DNA of 64,000 nucleotides from Aurelia coerulea. Its lineage: Eukaryota > Cnidaria > Scyphozoa > Semaeostomeae > Ulmaridae. The notes under the pieces were generated by a model. It ran no database searches and was not told where the DNA came from. It saw nothing but the letters and a program-made list of their open reading frames with translations. The position numbers and the translations under genes are program-made. Shown one piece after another: positions 36,826 through 47,421 of the stretch (the first letter of the stretch is position 1; each line of letters opens with the position of its first letter). The stretch is from positions 12,934,501-12,998,500 of the forward strand of contig CM076960.1 of assembly GCA_039566865.1 (NCBI GenBank), given 5' to 3'.

Positions 36826-37693
36826 CCGGGTGCGCCAAAATAAACTATGCACTTTTGGCAGGCCACAATATATCGTACACAGGACCGATTTTGAAGATTT
36901 ATGACTTAATCTTTAGCAGAAAACCTGAATTAGATTCTAGGATTTTTTGCAAATTTTTCCGTTTTCAGATTTTAGAGCTACAAGCGAGTTTCTTAAAATT
37001 TTCGTTTTCGAAAACACTGAAAACGATCAAAAAACGTTGATCAAATTTTCTAAAGAATCGACATGAATGGACAAAGAGAAAACTTTTTCGTGGTGATTTG
37101 AGATTTAGAAATCGATTAATTGTAGCTGCTGTACGAAAGTTCGTACTATCTTGGGAGAAATGTAATAATATTCTCAAGGATACAAAGAACTGTCTTTTCT
37201 TTTGTGATGTCGTTGAATTTAGGCTTTGGTGCAGGTTGTGTTCCTGTGTCAAGGGGGTTAAAAAGACAAGCGAGGAAGCGTCATGAGGCCAGCAAGCATG
37301 GAGTCTTGTTACATTTTTTCAGCATTTTATTGCAACTACTGCAGAATTTCGCAACAGCCCAATCGTTGAAATAACTCTCGTGCAGAAGTTTACAATAATC
37401 AATTTTCAAATCCCCAAATCACGTTGAAGACGCTTTCTCTTCGTCCATTCATGTTGAGTCTTTAGAAAATTTGATGAACGTTTTTTGATCGTTTTCAGTG
37501 TTTTCGAAAACGAAAATTTTAAGAAACTCGCTTGTAGCTCTAAAAACTGAAAACGGAAAATTTGCAAAAAAATCCTAGAATCTAATTCAGTCTTTCTGCT
37601 AAAGATTAAGTCATAAATCTTCAAAATCGGTCAAGAGTACGATTTAACGGGACTGCCAAAAGTGCATAGTTTATTTTGGCGCACCGCACCCGG
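36826..37693. mobile_element. Mariner-type MITE with long CCGGGTGCGCC ends
   Basis: TA at 36824-36825 and 37694-37695 flanks inverted arms of about 240 bp that closely match 24997-28549. The short middle (about 37120-37400) is not inverted. Frames reading TGCAKINYALLAGHN are translations of the arm, not proteins. Confidence 0.9.
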
Positions 37694-37697
37694 TATA

Positions 37698-38579
37698 CTG
37701 GGTGAGCCAGAATACCACGATAAATCATGCACTGGTAATTTCAAATATTTTTGATTCAATCTTTTGTCAATATCCTATATTATCCTTGGTTATTTTTTGT
37801 TGATCTTTCAGATGCCTCTTTATCGATACATTTACGATTAGTTGAAAATTTTCTGCCTGCGGACTGCAGATCGAAAAATAGCAATCAAATTTCTAAAGAC
37901 TGAGCTTGTCAGAATAAAGGAAGTGCTCCTCGAAATGACAAGGGAATTTGGAATGGATTATGTCGCAAGAGCGCGGTCGTTTAATGATTGCACAATATTT
38001 GTATCACTTTTGTCAATACAAAGGCTTCAGTTTCTAACCATTTCTTTGAAAGGATACTCTCTAGCTCCTGCAGTTTGTGCGTGTAGGGAATTAAACAGAT
38101 TTCAAACAAGCGTGTAGATTTAGGACTTTTTGATGCGACGACCTACTACCTAATGCCCTACAGGCGCAAACTACAGTAGCTAGCAAGTATCATTTCAAAG
38201 AATGATAAAAAACTGAGAAAGTCTCCGTATTTATAAAAGTTTATACCAATGAGCAATCATTAACGGACGGCTTGTGTGACATAATCCATTCCAATTCCCT
38301 AGTCATTTCGAGGAGTACTTTCTTTATTCTGCCAACCTAAGTCTGTCGAAAATTTGATCACTGTTTTTCGATCTTTTTGGGCAGTCTGCAGCCGTCTGCA
38401 GGCAAAAAAATTTCAAGAAATCCTAAATATATCGATGAGTAGGCATCCAAAAAATCGATAAAAATAACCAGGAATAATATTGGATATTGACAAAATACCA
38501 AATCAAAACATTTGAAAGTGGTACAATAAATGATTTGTCCTGGCCTATCGAAAGTGGGAACTTTTTCTGGCTCACCCGG
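37698..38579. mobile_element. Mariner-type MITE, CTGGGTGAGCCAGAA end
   Basis: Ends CTGGGTGAGCCAGAA and TTTTTCTGGCTCACCCGG lie between TA dinucleotides (37696-37697, 38580-38581). Inverted arms of several hundred bp pair most of the 882-bp element. It abuts the previous element with only TATA between them. No transposase. Confidence 0.85.
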
Positions 38580-38651
38580 TAGATAAGCAACTTTCCACAC
38601 AATATGATCGAACATTTACAGAAATGCATGTCATATTGAAATTTTACTTAC

Positions 38652-38849
38652 TTGAACAGCAGGGCTTGCCCAGCCTCCCAGCATTACAAACCAGTGTGAC
38701 GCTGGGATAATTCCAAAAAGCACTAAGCAAGAATACAATGTAACTCTCTTGGTGTAAAATTCTGCGGCTAAAAATTTTTGTTTTGTATGCAGATATGTAC
38801 AGATGACAAGAAAGATTGATACAAGACAAGTGTAGAAATACTGCCATGC
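38652..38849 (-). CDS. PAQR3: PAQR3-like receptor, exon 4
   Basis: Acceptor TTTTTCAACAG ends at 38850 and perfect donor GTAAGT starts at 38651. The 198-bp exon is phase 0 on both sides. It encodes residues 157-222: a hydrophobic helix (FYTCLVSIFLVICTYL), a loop with KQKFLAAEFYTKR, and a second helix with LFGIIPASHWFVMLGGWASP. This aligns with PAQR3 (GVIPTLHWV...GGIGAPIVQ) at the same place in the fold. Confidence 0.9.
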
Positions 38850-39083
38850 CTGTTGAAAAAAACATGGACTGTAAGATATGAAACATACTGCAAAATAACC
38901 AGGACAGATAATGTTACAATAGGACTCACTACTTTTTATCGAAACCTAGATACAAAGCAACTTGTGATTGGAGAAAAAGGGAATTCCATGCCCGGTAGGT
39001 CAAGACATAAACAAAAACAAAGCAAGCTGCAAAAATTGCCCTGAAACCCGGGAGCTCGCTCGTTGTGCATTCAAGAAACGGTT

Positions 39084-39156
39084 TTAAGAGCAAATATTAG
39101 CACATATCGAAAGAAGAAGGATGTATCTAAACTACTGCCTCGGGCATTTTATATTT
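39084..39156 (+). repeat. Left member of a 75-bp inverted pair
   Basis: GTTTTAAGAGCAAATATTAG, GAAAGAAGAAGGAT and CTAAAC.TCTGCCTCGG recur inverted at 47422-47493. The pair brackets the retroelement cluster in gene B intron 3. Similarity stops right after CCTCGG on both sides. Confidence 0.7.
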
Positions 39157-39235
39157 TTTGTGCAGAAGCCAGTTGGGAGGGGATTCAATTCTCGTACTTT
39201 TCAAATGTAATTAAAACACTTAATGCTCAGCCTCT

Positions 39236-39237
<2 letters not shown>

Positions 39238-39294
<57 letters not shown>

Positions 39295-39312
39295 TTTATT
39301 ATATTATTATTA
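39238..39312. repeat. TTA microsatellite, block 1
   Basis: About 20 uninterrupted ATT triplets with slight decay at the right. It forms the 3' flank of the minus-strand element at 39313-40703. Confidence 0.95.
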
Positions 39313-40703
39313 TAATTGTTCTTTGCTTTTAATGCAGTACAGTTCTCGCCACTGTGCCGAGGTCAGTCCATGTCCCTAAGGCAACAGCAGTGTTCACTTG
39401 ATGGACAACGTTCTTCTCAGGATGTGGGCGCTTCCGAGGAGAGCAATCTTCTGCAATTCTTCAATCCGTATGTGGCCAGGAATTTGACTGACGTACTTCT
39501 CAAGGCCTTTCTTGATGAGTCCCAGTGCTCCCACTACAATTGGAGCTGTCGATGTCTTCATTTCCCACATTTTTGTTACTTCAATTTCAAGATCTTTATA
39601 CTTGGACAGCTTCTCTACTTCTTTAATCGATACATTTCTTTCAGATGGTATGCTAATGTCAATCATAATGCATTTCTTTTCTTTCTTGTCTTTGATAATT
39701 ATGTCAGGTCTATTAGCTTTTATCTCTTTGTCTGTGCTTACAGGCATGTCCCATAGTACGGTGGCAGCTTCATTTTCAGTCACTTTCTCAGGTTTGTGCT
39801 CATACCACTTATCTGCAGTTGGGAAATGGTAATTTTTGCATATTCTCCAATGTAGGTATCCTGCTGCCTTGTCATGTTGCTGTATATATTCCGTCTTTGC
39901 GAGTACTGGACAGCCGGCTACAATATGGTCAATAGTTTCCTCGAATTCATTGCACATCCTACACTTGGGGTCAGTGCCGTCTTTGATGATCTTATTGTGG
40001 TATGATCTTGTTGCTAAGCTTTGATCCTGTGCAGCAATTATCAATCCCTCAGTTTCTCCTTTAAGTCCAGGACTCTTAAGCCATTTGTGAGTTGCTGTTC
40101 TCCATAACATGTATGTTTGCTTTGTGTTAGTCTCTCCTGATGGTTTCATCTGCGCTGTAACGTATGCTTCCATCACTTGTTTATACTCCTCCCTAGTCCA
40201 TGTAACTCTCTTTTTCTTAGTTTGATTGGTTGCTTCTACGCTATTTGAGGGGCCTGATTGAGGGGTTTCCTCGTTAAGGTGACCCGAAGATGCTTGGGGG
40301 TGGGCGGAGTTTGTTCCAGTAGTACACTTTTCGACCTCAGCCTGGTCCATCACTGAGGGACGCGCTCCTTGTTTAACCGCGCGACGAGCGATGCGGGATG
40401 ACTTTCTTTGATTATTTTCCATGTACAAAGGGTATTTGGTTGGTCAGGTTTTCCTTCCTGGATGTTTTTATCGTGACACCATCACTAGGAGGGTTGCCAA
40501 CCAAGGCTAAAGAGTCCCCCCTACCCATGAAACAGACTAGCCCCCGCCGGACGCCAACCCGGAACTTCATGGTCTCGGGGAGAGCTGACAGGTACTACAC
40601 CTTGCTCAAGGGTGACCTGGAGGTAACTGTGGCAAAGGGTAACCTCATTCTCCCACGTCGAAACTCCACAGCCGGTTGCAGTTTAAAGTCTTACCCAGGA
40701 CCC
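39313..40703 (-). mobile_element. RT-less LINE derivative with restriction-like endonuclease
   Basis: A 1.39-kb unit set between TTA microsatellites. Its single ORF keeps the N-terminal and C-terminal ends of an RLE-type LINE but no reverse transcriptase. Its 5' end begins right against block 2 (AAGGGTCCTGGGTAAGAC on the minus strand). TTA/TAA-tract insertion is a known property of Dong-type elements of the R4 clade; assignment here is by that analogy and by the endonuclease type. Confidence 0.75.
39394..40428 (-). CDS. RLE-domain protein of an RT-less LINE
   Basis: Intact 344-residue frame. Residues about 71-110 (KKRVTWTREEYKQVMEAYV...) form the Myb/SANT-like DNA-binding start known in RLE LINEs. 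From about residue 113 the sequence passes straight into the C-terminal half: a zinc knuckle C156-x2-C159-x8-H168-x4-C173, then a PD-(D/E)XK-type nuclease with RPD (240-242), IDISIP with D257, and a K278-containing KYKDL motif. A full element of this class exceeds 1000 residues. Everything from thumb to fingers of the reverse transcriptase is missing, yet no stop or frameshift interrupts what remains. It could act in trans with a complete relative, be a domesticated nuclease, or be a recent deletion product. Confidence 0.85.
   Translation of the reverse strand: MYMENNQRKSSRIARRAVKQGARPSVMDQAEVEKCTTGTNSAHPQASSGHLNEETPQSGPSNSVEATNQTKKKRVTWTREEYKQVMEAYVTAQMKPSGETNTKQTYMLWRTATHKWLKSPGLKGETEGLIIAAQDQSLATRSYHNKIIKDGTDPKCRMCNEFEETIDHIVAGCPVLAKTEYIQQHDKAAGYLHWRICKNYHFPTADKWYEHKPEKVTENEAATVLWDMPVSTDKEIKANRPDIIIKDKKEKKCIMIDISIPSERNVSIKEVEKLSKYKDLEIEVTKMWEMKTSTAPIVVGALGLIKKGLEKYVSQIPGHIRIEELQKIALLGSAHILRRTLSIK

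Positions 40704-40778
<75 letters not shown>
40704..40778. repeat. TTA microsatellite, block 2
   Basis: About 25 perfect TTA triplets separating the two RT-less elements. Confidence 0.95.
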
Positions 40779-40779
<1 letters not shown>

Positions 40780-42072
40780 AACAAAACCACCATCAAAAAT
40801 AACAGAAAAAAGTATATGAAAAACAAAACTGTTAAAAGCAAAACGTTTCGATTATAAAATCTTCATCAGTTGTTTACAACCACAGGACAGCCAAGTATTT
40901 ATAGGACAAAATAACATTAACATAAAATCGTGATAAAATCCCCCCGAGGCCCCCCTTAAAAACAACACACCTAGACTATTTCAAGTTTTCTTAGCCAGCC
41001 AAAACTTCCAATTCAAATAAAAGTTCATAGTAAATTCGAATAGTAAATTTCAAGGATACTCTGGTTCGGGCCAAAGTTTACCAACAAACGGATGAACAAG
41101 TTGAAAAGGGCACTTTCAAATGTAATGGCAGGAGAAGCTGTCAAATTTGTGCACCCATTGTTGAAGGGGAGACATTTCGAAATTTTAATGACTCTCGACG
41201 CTTTACGATCTCCTCTGGTGCTTATCATTGCAACTCGGAGAATGTAGTCTACTTGTTGCAATGTGATTGCTGCAATCAAAAATATGTGGGCAGCACAAAA
41301 ACCAAATTTCGGCAAAGATTTAATGTGTACAAATCATATTTTCGAACATATGCACGTAAATACAATGATGGCAGTCTTGACAGGGGTAAGGCGGTACCAC
41401 AGGCGGGTTTCTTTGGGCATTTTTTTAGTGAAGGCCATCAGGGTGCTTTTTCGGTCAGCATAAAAATCATTGATGGGGCTTCAGATGTTTACTCACTTCG
41501 TAGAAAAGAATTATTTTGGCAATACAAATTGGGAACCTTTGCACCCAACGGTCTCAATGAAAGAGCGGCGGATGTTGAATTGGATATGTTCGCCTGTGGG
41601 GTCGCCTGAATACAGTCATTCCATTTGAATAAGTCTTAGGCTTTACCTTGGGGGCATGCTTCCTTTCGTATTTCGTGTCAGTGTGCACGTGGTGTCAGGG
41701 TGGAATTCCCTGTCTTGCCATCTAGGGATTTAGCAATTTAAGCAAATCCCAGGAGGGTCGTTGGGAGGCGTGCTTCTTCGTTTGCTTGAGACTTTATATA
41801 CGCAGAGCCTCCATTCTGATGTCGAGAACTAAAGGATTGGGGAATTTACTATGAACTTTTATTTGAATTGGAAGTTTTGGCTGGCTAAGAAAACTTGAAA
41901 TAGTCTAGGTGTGTTGTTTGGCATTGTTTTTAAGGGGGGCCTCGGGGGGATTTTATCACGATTTTATGTTAATGTTATTTTGTCCTATAAATACTTGGCT
42001 GTCCTGTGGTTGTAAACAACTGATGAAGATTTTATAATCGAAACGTTTTGCTTTTAACAGATTTGTTTTTCA
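40779..42072 (+). mobile_element. RT-less Penelope-like element
   Basis: A 1.3-kb unit between TTA blocks 2 and 3. Inverted arms of about 230 bp (40815-41045 and 41843-42074) share GCAAAACGTTTCGATTATAA, GGACAGCCAAGTATTTATAG and CTAGACTATTTCAAGTTTTC. Between them is only the C-terminal, GIY-YIG end of a Penelope-like ORF. Terminal repeats in inverted orientation are known for this class. Confidence 0.75.
41036..41609 (+). pseudogene. Penelope-like GIY-YIG endonuclease fragment
   Basis: Open frame of 190 codons with no in-frame ATG at its start. It opens FKDTLVRAKV, followed by GTFKCNGRRSCQIC (the Cys motif between RT and nuclease), then VVYLLQCDCCNQKYVGST (the GIY-YIG core), FRQRF, a FFGHFFSEGH segment and RKELFWQYKLGTFAPNGLNE. 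This order is that of the Penelope-like C-terminus. The reverse transcriptase is entirely absent upstream, where the left inverted arm begins. The frame is intact to its stop, so the deletion is recent or the fragment is constrained. Confidence 0.85.

Positions 42073-42163
<91 letters not shown>
42073..42163. repeat. TTA microsatellite, block 3
   Basis: About 30 ATT triplets. On the minus strand this is the TAA-rich tail directly after the 3' end of the LINE at 42164-43830. Confidence 0.95.
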
Positions 42164-43830
42164 ACATTATTTACAGTTGGTTAAAAAAACTGATAGTTCT
42201 AGATTGAACTAATTAAGACCAACTATTTACACAAAAAGGAATACTAATTACAATGAATAGATAAATACATGATAATAATACAGAAATGTTTCTGTTGAAA
42301 TTCCCACGGACTCTTTATCTACATATTTTGCATGAGCAACTGTCACCCTTCCACTCTTTAATTGATCTCTTAAAGCTAGCACTGGTTGCCAGGCTTTTTA
42401 TTGCGTCAGACAAAGTGTTCCAAAGGATGGCCCCCTTGAAAGATAATGAATCATTCCCATATGACAAGGTGTTGGTGCTTGGTAACCGTAGAAGATTTTT
42501 AGTCCTTAGGTTATAGGCTACATCTTTTGCCTGGAAGATATTCCACATAAAAGATGGATTTTCCGAATTGAGGCATTTATATATTTCCAGCATTAATTTT
42601 TGCAAATTTCGAGTGTGAATAGCACATTCGCTACCCCTAGCTAAGAGGTCAGCAAAGGGGGCTGCGAAATCCTCCCACATTATTCTCAGTGCCCTTTTAT
42701 GGACTCTGTTTATTGCTGCATTGGCATCTTTCCCACGGAACATCCAGATTAAAGGACAATAATTAAAATTTGACATGATAAATGTATTATAAAGAATACG
42801 CCTCTTGTCCTGATCTAAATATTCTGCTACTCGTGAAAACGCACTGGTCTTGTTGTTGGCTTTTGTGCAAAGTGTATTTACATGTTCGGAAAATTTTAGC
42901 CGGGGGTCAATAGTAATACCTAAGAGTTCCACCGTGCTAGTTGCAGGAATCGGTTTCTTATCAATTTCAAACACGTATTCCTGGTCTGCTTTCAGCCCAA
43001 GAAACATGACATGAAATTTGGAAGGATTTGCAACCATTCCATTGTCCCGAAACCAACACAGCACATTATGGGTATCATCCTTAAGACAGGATACAACATG
43101 TTCTAGGTTTTGACTGCATGCATATATTGTATTGTCATCTGCAAAATTACAGAACTCTGACTTAGTAATGGCATATGTGAAATCGTTCATGAAGAAGTTA
43201 AACAGAAATGGACCTAACACTGAACCTTGGGGGACACCTGATTCTATGTTTTGCCATTCGCTAAATGAGTTGCCACATTTGACTCGTTGCTTCCTGTTTG
43301 AGAGGTAACTTGAAAATAGTTTCAGGCTTTTTAGACCAAAACCATAGGCAGCCAGCTTAGCTATTAAGAGATCATGTGGAAGGCAGTCGTAAGCTTTTGA
43401 CAAATCCATCAGTACCATTCCCACATAGCCCTTTTTATCCAGTGTACTGCGACAAGCTTCAATAAGACGGAACAGCACGTGTTGTGTACTGTAACCGTTA
43501 CGGAAGCCACACAGTAAACTAGAAAGTCTGGTATTTGCAAACGGTGTCATTTGCTTGGCCATGATGCGCTCAAAGACTTTAGATAGGGCTGGAAGGACAC
43601 TTATAGGCCTAAAATTAAATTTTAATGCAGAATCATCAGCTTTAAAGATAGGTGATACATCAGCCAGTTTTAGTTGGTCTAGAAATTCGCTATTTCCGAA
43701 CATCTTATTAATATACAATGTGATCTGATCAATACACAAACCTGAGAGTAATTTTAGAATGTCCGTAGGAATCTCCCCACTAGATTTTTTTGAACTATTA
43801 AGCTGGTTGGTAATTCGGTCAGGTCATCAA
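42164..43830 (-). mobile_element. 5'-truncated CR1/jockey-like LINE
   Basis: Minus-strand element ending in a TAA-repeat tail (42073-42163). Coding homology can be followed upstream of the annotated ORF through SSGEIPTDILKLLSG to about 43826, where a stop and loss of similarity mark the truncation. The endonuclease half is missing. Confidence 0.85.
42315..43739 (-). CDS. LINE reverse transcriptase (474 residues)
   Basis: RNA-dependent DNA polymerase of a non-LTR retrotransposon, which copies its own transcript at the insertion site. Visible are finger motifs (DVSPIFKADD at about 27, NFRPISVLP at about 42), palm motif A (MDLSKAYD, 111-118), SGVPQGSVLGPFLF (167-180), the catalytic FADD at 199-202 and GITIDPRLKFSEH at about 275. 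The C-terminus has YNLRTKNLLRLPS, LWNTLSDAIKS and a CSCKICR end, typical of CR1/jockey-like LINEs. The frame is open with no stop, so the copy is fairly young, but it lacks the APE endonuclease and is not autonomous. Confidence 0.93.
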   Translation of the reverse strand: MCIDQITLYINKMFGNSEFLDQLKLADVSPIFKADDSALKFNFRPISVLPALSKVFERIMAKQMTPFANTRLSSLLCGFRNGYSTQHVLFRLIEACRSTLDKKGYVGMVLMDLSKAYDCLPHDLLIAKLAAYGFGLKSLKLFSSYLSNRKQRVKCGNSFSEWQNIESGVPQGSVLGPFLFNFFMNDFTYAITKSEFCNFADDNTIYACSQNLEHVVSCLKDDTHNVLCWFRDNGMVANPSKFHVMFLGLKADQEYVFEIDKKPIPATSTVELLGITIDPRLKFSEHVNTLCTKANNKTSAFSRVAEYLDQDKRRILYNTFIMSNFNYCPLIWMFRGKDANAAINRVHKRALRIMWEDFAAPFADLLARGSECAIHTRNLQKLMLEIYKCLNSENPSFMWNIFQAKDVAYNLRTKNLLRLPSTNTLSYGNDSLSFKGAILWNTLSDAIKSLATSASFKRSIKEWKGDSCSCKICR

Positions 43831-43869
43831 TTATTGATGCCATGGTTACCATGTAAACCATACTACCTG

Positions 43870-46800
43870 TATCATGGCCGGGTCGTCGCCGGGTTAAGCG
43901 GCTCCCCCATCAGCTTGGCTGATGAGGAGGGATTCCTGGATACCCAGCAACAATAAAAACAAGAGCTGTAAAAAGTCATTTAGACTAATCCAGGGGTGAA
44001 AGTAACACTGAACAATTACCAATCCAAAAAGGTACATCCAACCAAGGAAAAGTCTTGGGTGGTAGAGAAGGCGAAAGATCTCTTACAGGACAACGACTTC
44101 AAAGGCAGCCAAGCAACGTGCGTGGCGCGCGTAAGGGCACACCAGGATGCATCAGAAGGTGGTGATCAGCCAACTTGGAAAGGATTGGGGCCCTACCAAG
44201 TATTTTCCCATAGTCAGATACAGTAGAATGAGTGAAAATAGAAGAGACAATGATATGAGCCACCCCATTGGCACCCCTGCGATGGGACGCTCTAAAAATT
44301 ACAGGGAAGGAACCCAAGAACCTGCAAATAGGAATACTCATTATGAAACTGCTGGCCAAAACCCATCTGGGAGGCCAGGAGCTGATGCGAGTCATCTGAA
44401 AGCCAGGGGAATGGTGTTCAAATTTGCAACATGGAATGTGAGGACAATGTTTAAAGCAGGAAAGCTTGATAACATTAGTAAAGAAATGAAGAATATGAAC
44501 CTTGATGTCCTTGGAATAAGCGAAACGAGATGGACAGGAAGTGGAAAGATAAAAGAAGGAGACTTCACTATTGTATATTCTGGAGGTGAAAAACATCAAT
44601 ATGGCGTCGGATGCTTCCTCTCGAAGAAAGTGGCAAACTCTATGATAGGCTTCTGGCCAATATCAGAAAGAGTTGTGATGGTTAAAATACAAGCAAAACC
44701 CTTCGACATCAACTTAATTCAAGTCTATGCCCCAACATCGGACCACAGTGACAATGAGATAGAAGCATTTTATGATGAAATTGAAGCCACTCTCAAATAT
44801 ACGAAGTCCAGTGAAATAACAATGTTGATGGGCGATTTCAATGCAAAGGTTGGAAATATGAAAGAATACCCCATAACTGGAAAATACGGCATTGGTGTTA
44901 GAAATGAAAGAGGGAATAGATTAGTGGAATTCTGTAAAGGCAAAGAACTAATCATAATGAACACCATGTACAAACATCATATTAGAAACCTATACACATG
45001 GAAGAGCCTAGGGGACAAAGTGCGCAACCAGATAGATTACATCATGATTAACAACAGGCATAAAAATTCTGTACTAAATGTCAAAACATATCCTGGAGCA
45101 GATGCTGGATCAGATCACAACCCAGTAGTGATGAAAATCAGAGTGAAACTCAAACGTAAACCAAAGTCCAAGTACGAAGAGCAATACGATTGGAACATGC
45201 TGAAAGACGCACAGATTAGAGAAAAATATAATATCGAAGTTTATAACAGATTTCAAAGTCTTAATGTTGAAGAGCTGCAAAACCTAGAGGAAGAATGGAA
45301 AGGTGTGAAGACTGCTCTAACTGAAGCTGGCAAGAATACAGTGCCAGTTAAACAGAGAAAAGCAAAACAAAGTTGGATGACGAACGAAATTCTAGACATG
45401 ATGGATAAGAGAAAGCAGGCGAAGAATAATGATGTGCTTTATGCAGAAATTGATCGTGATATCTCTAGAAAATGCAAACTAGCTAAAGAGAAATGGTGGA
45501 ACAACAAATGCGATGATATAGAAAGACTGGAAGCAATGAACAGACATCAAGAAATGCATGACAAAATCAAAGAAATAACGGGCACCAAAAAGAAATCTAA
45601 AGGCAGTGAATGCATTAAAGATAAAGAAGGAAATATGCTCTTCAATGAAAACGACATCAAGAAAAGATGGCAGGAATATGTATCTGAATTATTTGACGAC
45701 GACAGAGATGATACCTATGATATTATAACAAACGGAGAAGAAGCTGACATGTTAGAGTCAGAAATAACAAAAGCCATACAATGCATGAAAACAAGCAAAT
45801 CCCCTGGTGTGGATAAAATCAACACAGAGATGCGCAAAGCCTTAGATGAAGCTAACACCAAATCGCTCGCCAAGTTCTGCAATCAAGTATATAAAGTTGC
45901 AACAATACCTGGAGACATGAATGACTCCATATTTCTAAGAATTCCAAAAAAGTTAAAGGCCATCGCATGCAAAGAGTTTAGAACAATTAGCCTTATGAGC
46001 CACATTCTGAAGCTTATACTACGAGTTATACTGGGAAGAAATAAACAACGAATAGAAAAGGAAGTAAGCGATACGCAGAGCGGTTTTATGAAAGGAAAAG
46101 GAACTCGTGAAGGGATATTTAATATGAGAACAATATGTGAGAGATACCTGGCAAAGAACAAAAATGTATATGCATGCTTCATAGACCACGAGAAAGCATT
46201 CGATAGAGTGAACCACCAGAGGATGATTGAAAACCTCATAAAGATTGCAATACCAGGAAGGGATATCAAATTCATAAGAAATCTGTACTGGACTCAAAAA
46301 GCCTTCGTGAGACTAGAAAATGGACTGTCTGATGAAGTGATGATAAAATGAGGAGTAAGACAGGGATGTGTACTGTCCCCTGCTCTCTTCAACCTCTACA
46401 CAGAGATGATATTCAGAGCTATAGATGATATGGATGGTGTAAAGATAGGTGGACTTAACATCAACAACCCGAGATATGCTGATGATACGGTTCTTATTGC
46501 TGAAACACGGGAGCAATTGCAAGAAATAGTAAATAAAGTTAACGAGGAAGGGAAACTGTATGGAATGAAGATAAATGCTGAAAAAACCAAAACTATGTTG
46601 GTATCAAAAGTAATGCCAAGCGCCAAATTTCATATTACTGTTGACAACGACATAATTAAACAAGTAGATTCATTTGTATATTTAGGACAACTATTGACAG
46701 AGGATGCTAAATGCGATAAAGAAATCCTACGTCGTATTTCTATAGCCCGAGGAACATTTAATAAAATGAAGTCAACATTAACAAATAACCACATCAATCT

Positions 46801-47270
46801 TGAGACGAGAAAGAGAATTCTGAAATGCTATGTATGGAGTACCTTATTTTATGGAGTAGAGACATGGACTGTAACAACCACACTTGAGAAACGTCTTGAA
46901 GCATTTGAGATATGGACGTATAGGAAAATGCTGAAATTGTCATGGACGGAGAAAGTGAAAAATGAGGAAGTGCTTCAACGAATGAATGAAAAAAGAAAGC
47001 TGATCAATATCTTGAAGGACAGGAAACTGAAATATTTTGGGCATTTGATACGGCTAAATAACATATACAGAACACTGTTAGAAGGATATATAGATGGAAA
47101 GAGAGGCAGAGGTCGCCCAAGGATGAGTTGGTATGACAACATCAAGGAGTGGACTGGGATGCTGTATGAGAGGGCAACAAGAACTGCAATGGACCGAGAC
47201 AAATGGAGAGCTACTGTGTCATCCAACGTCGAAAGATTTGGAACATAAAGAAGAAGAAGAAGCTGGTTGA
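43870..47270 (+). mobile_element. RTE-like LINE, near full length
   Basis: About 3.4 kb in gene B intron 3, head-to-head with the previous LINE. It has a 5' leader (from about 43870), one long ORF and a 3' end of AAGAAGAAGAAG right after the stop codon; short simple-repeat tails are usual for RTE-type LINEs. The left boundary is approximate. Confidence 0.75.
44147..47248 (+). pseudogene. RTE-like APE endonuclease and reverse transcriptase, one nonsense codon
   Basis: A frame of 1034 codons broken only by TGA at 46349-46351 (codon 735). The N-terminal APE endonuclease shows TWNVRT (95-100), SETRW (125-129), MGDFNAK (228-234), IDYIM (296-300) and GSDHNPV (321-327). The reverse transcriptase shows KSPGVDKI, QSGFMKGKGT, FIDHEKAFD, GVRQGCVLSP just after the stop, and YADDT (about 777-781). 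The C-terminus has FYGVETW, KYFGHLIR and GKRGRGRPRMSW. The stop sits where relatives have Lys-Arg before GVRQGC, so a CGA-to-TGA change is the simplest origin. Long frames on the opposite strand at 44099-44599 and 45883-46297 are shadows. Confidence 0.92.
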
Positions 47271-47421
47271 TTTCATTCCAGACATCAATGGGTGCAACAA
47301 AATTAAATTCGAATTCGTCAACAATACCAACAGCTTCCTTGATTCTGAGAATACTTGGATGGTTCCTATATTTTTGAATCGAATGCAGCACATACCAAAT
47401 GCACCAAAAAAATAAAGTAAC

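Noticed and set aside
36807..37040. Conserved small protein reading TGCAKINYALLAGHN, also near 28500
   Set aside because: The similarity is due to the shared terminal inverted repeats of a MITE family, including the untranslatable outer ends.
44099..44599. A 166-residue minus-strand protein
   Set aside because: It lies antisense to the endonuclease part of the RTE-like ORF and has no motifs; it is a shadow frame.
42164..47270. A retrovirus or LTR retrotransposon
   Set aside because: No LTRs, gag, protease or integrase motifs occur; both reverse transcriptases are of non-LTR type with FADD or YADD and LINE C-termini.
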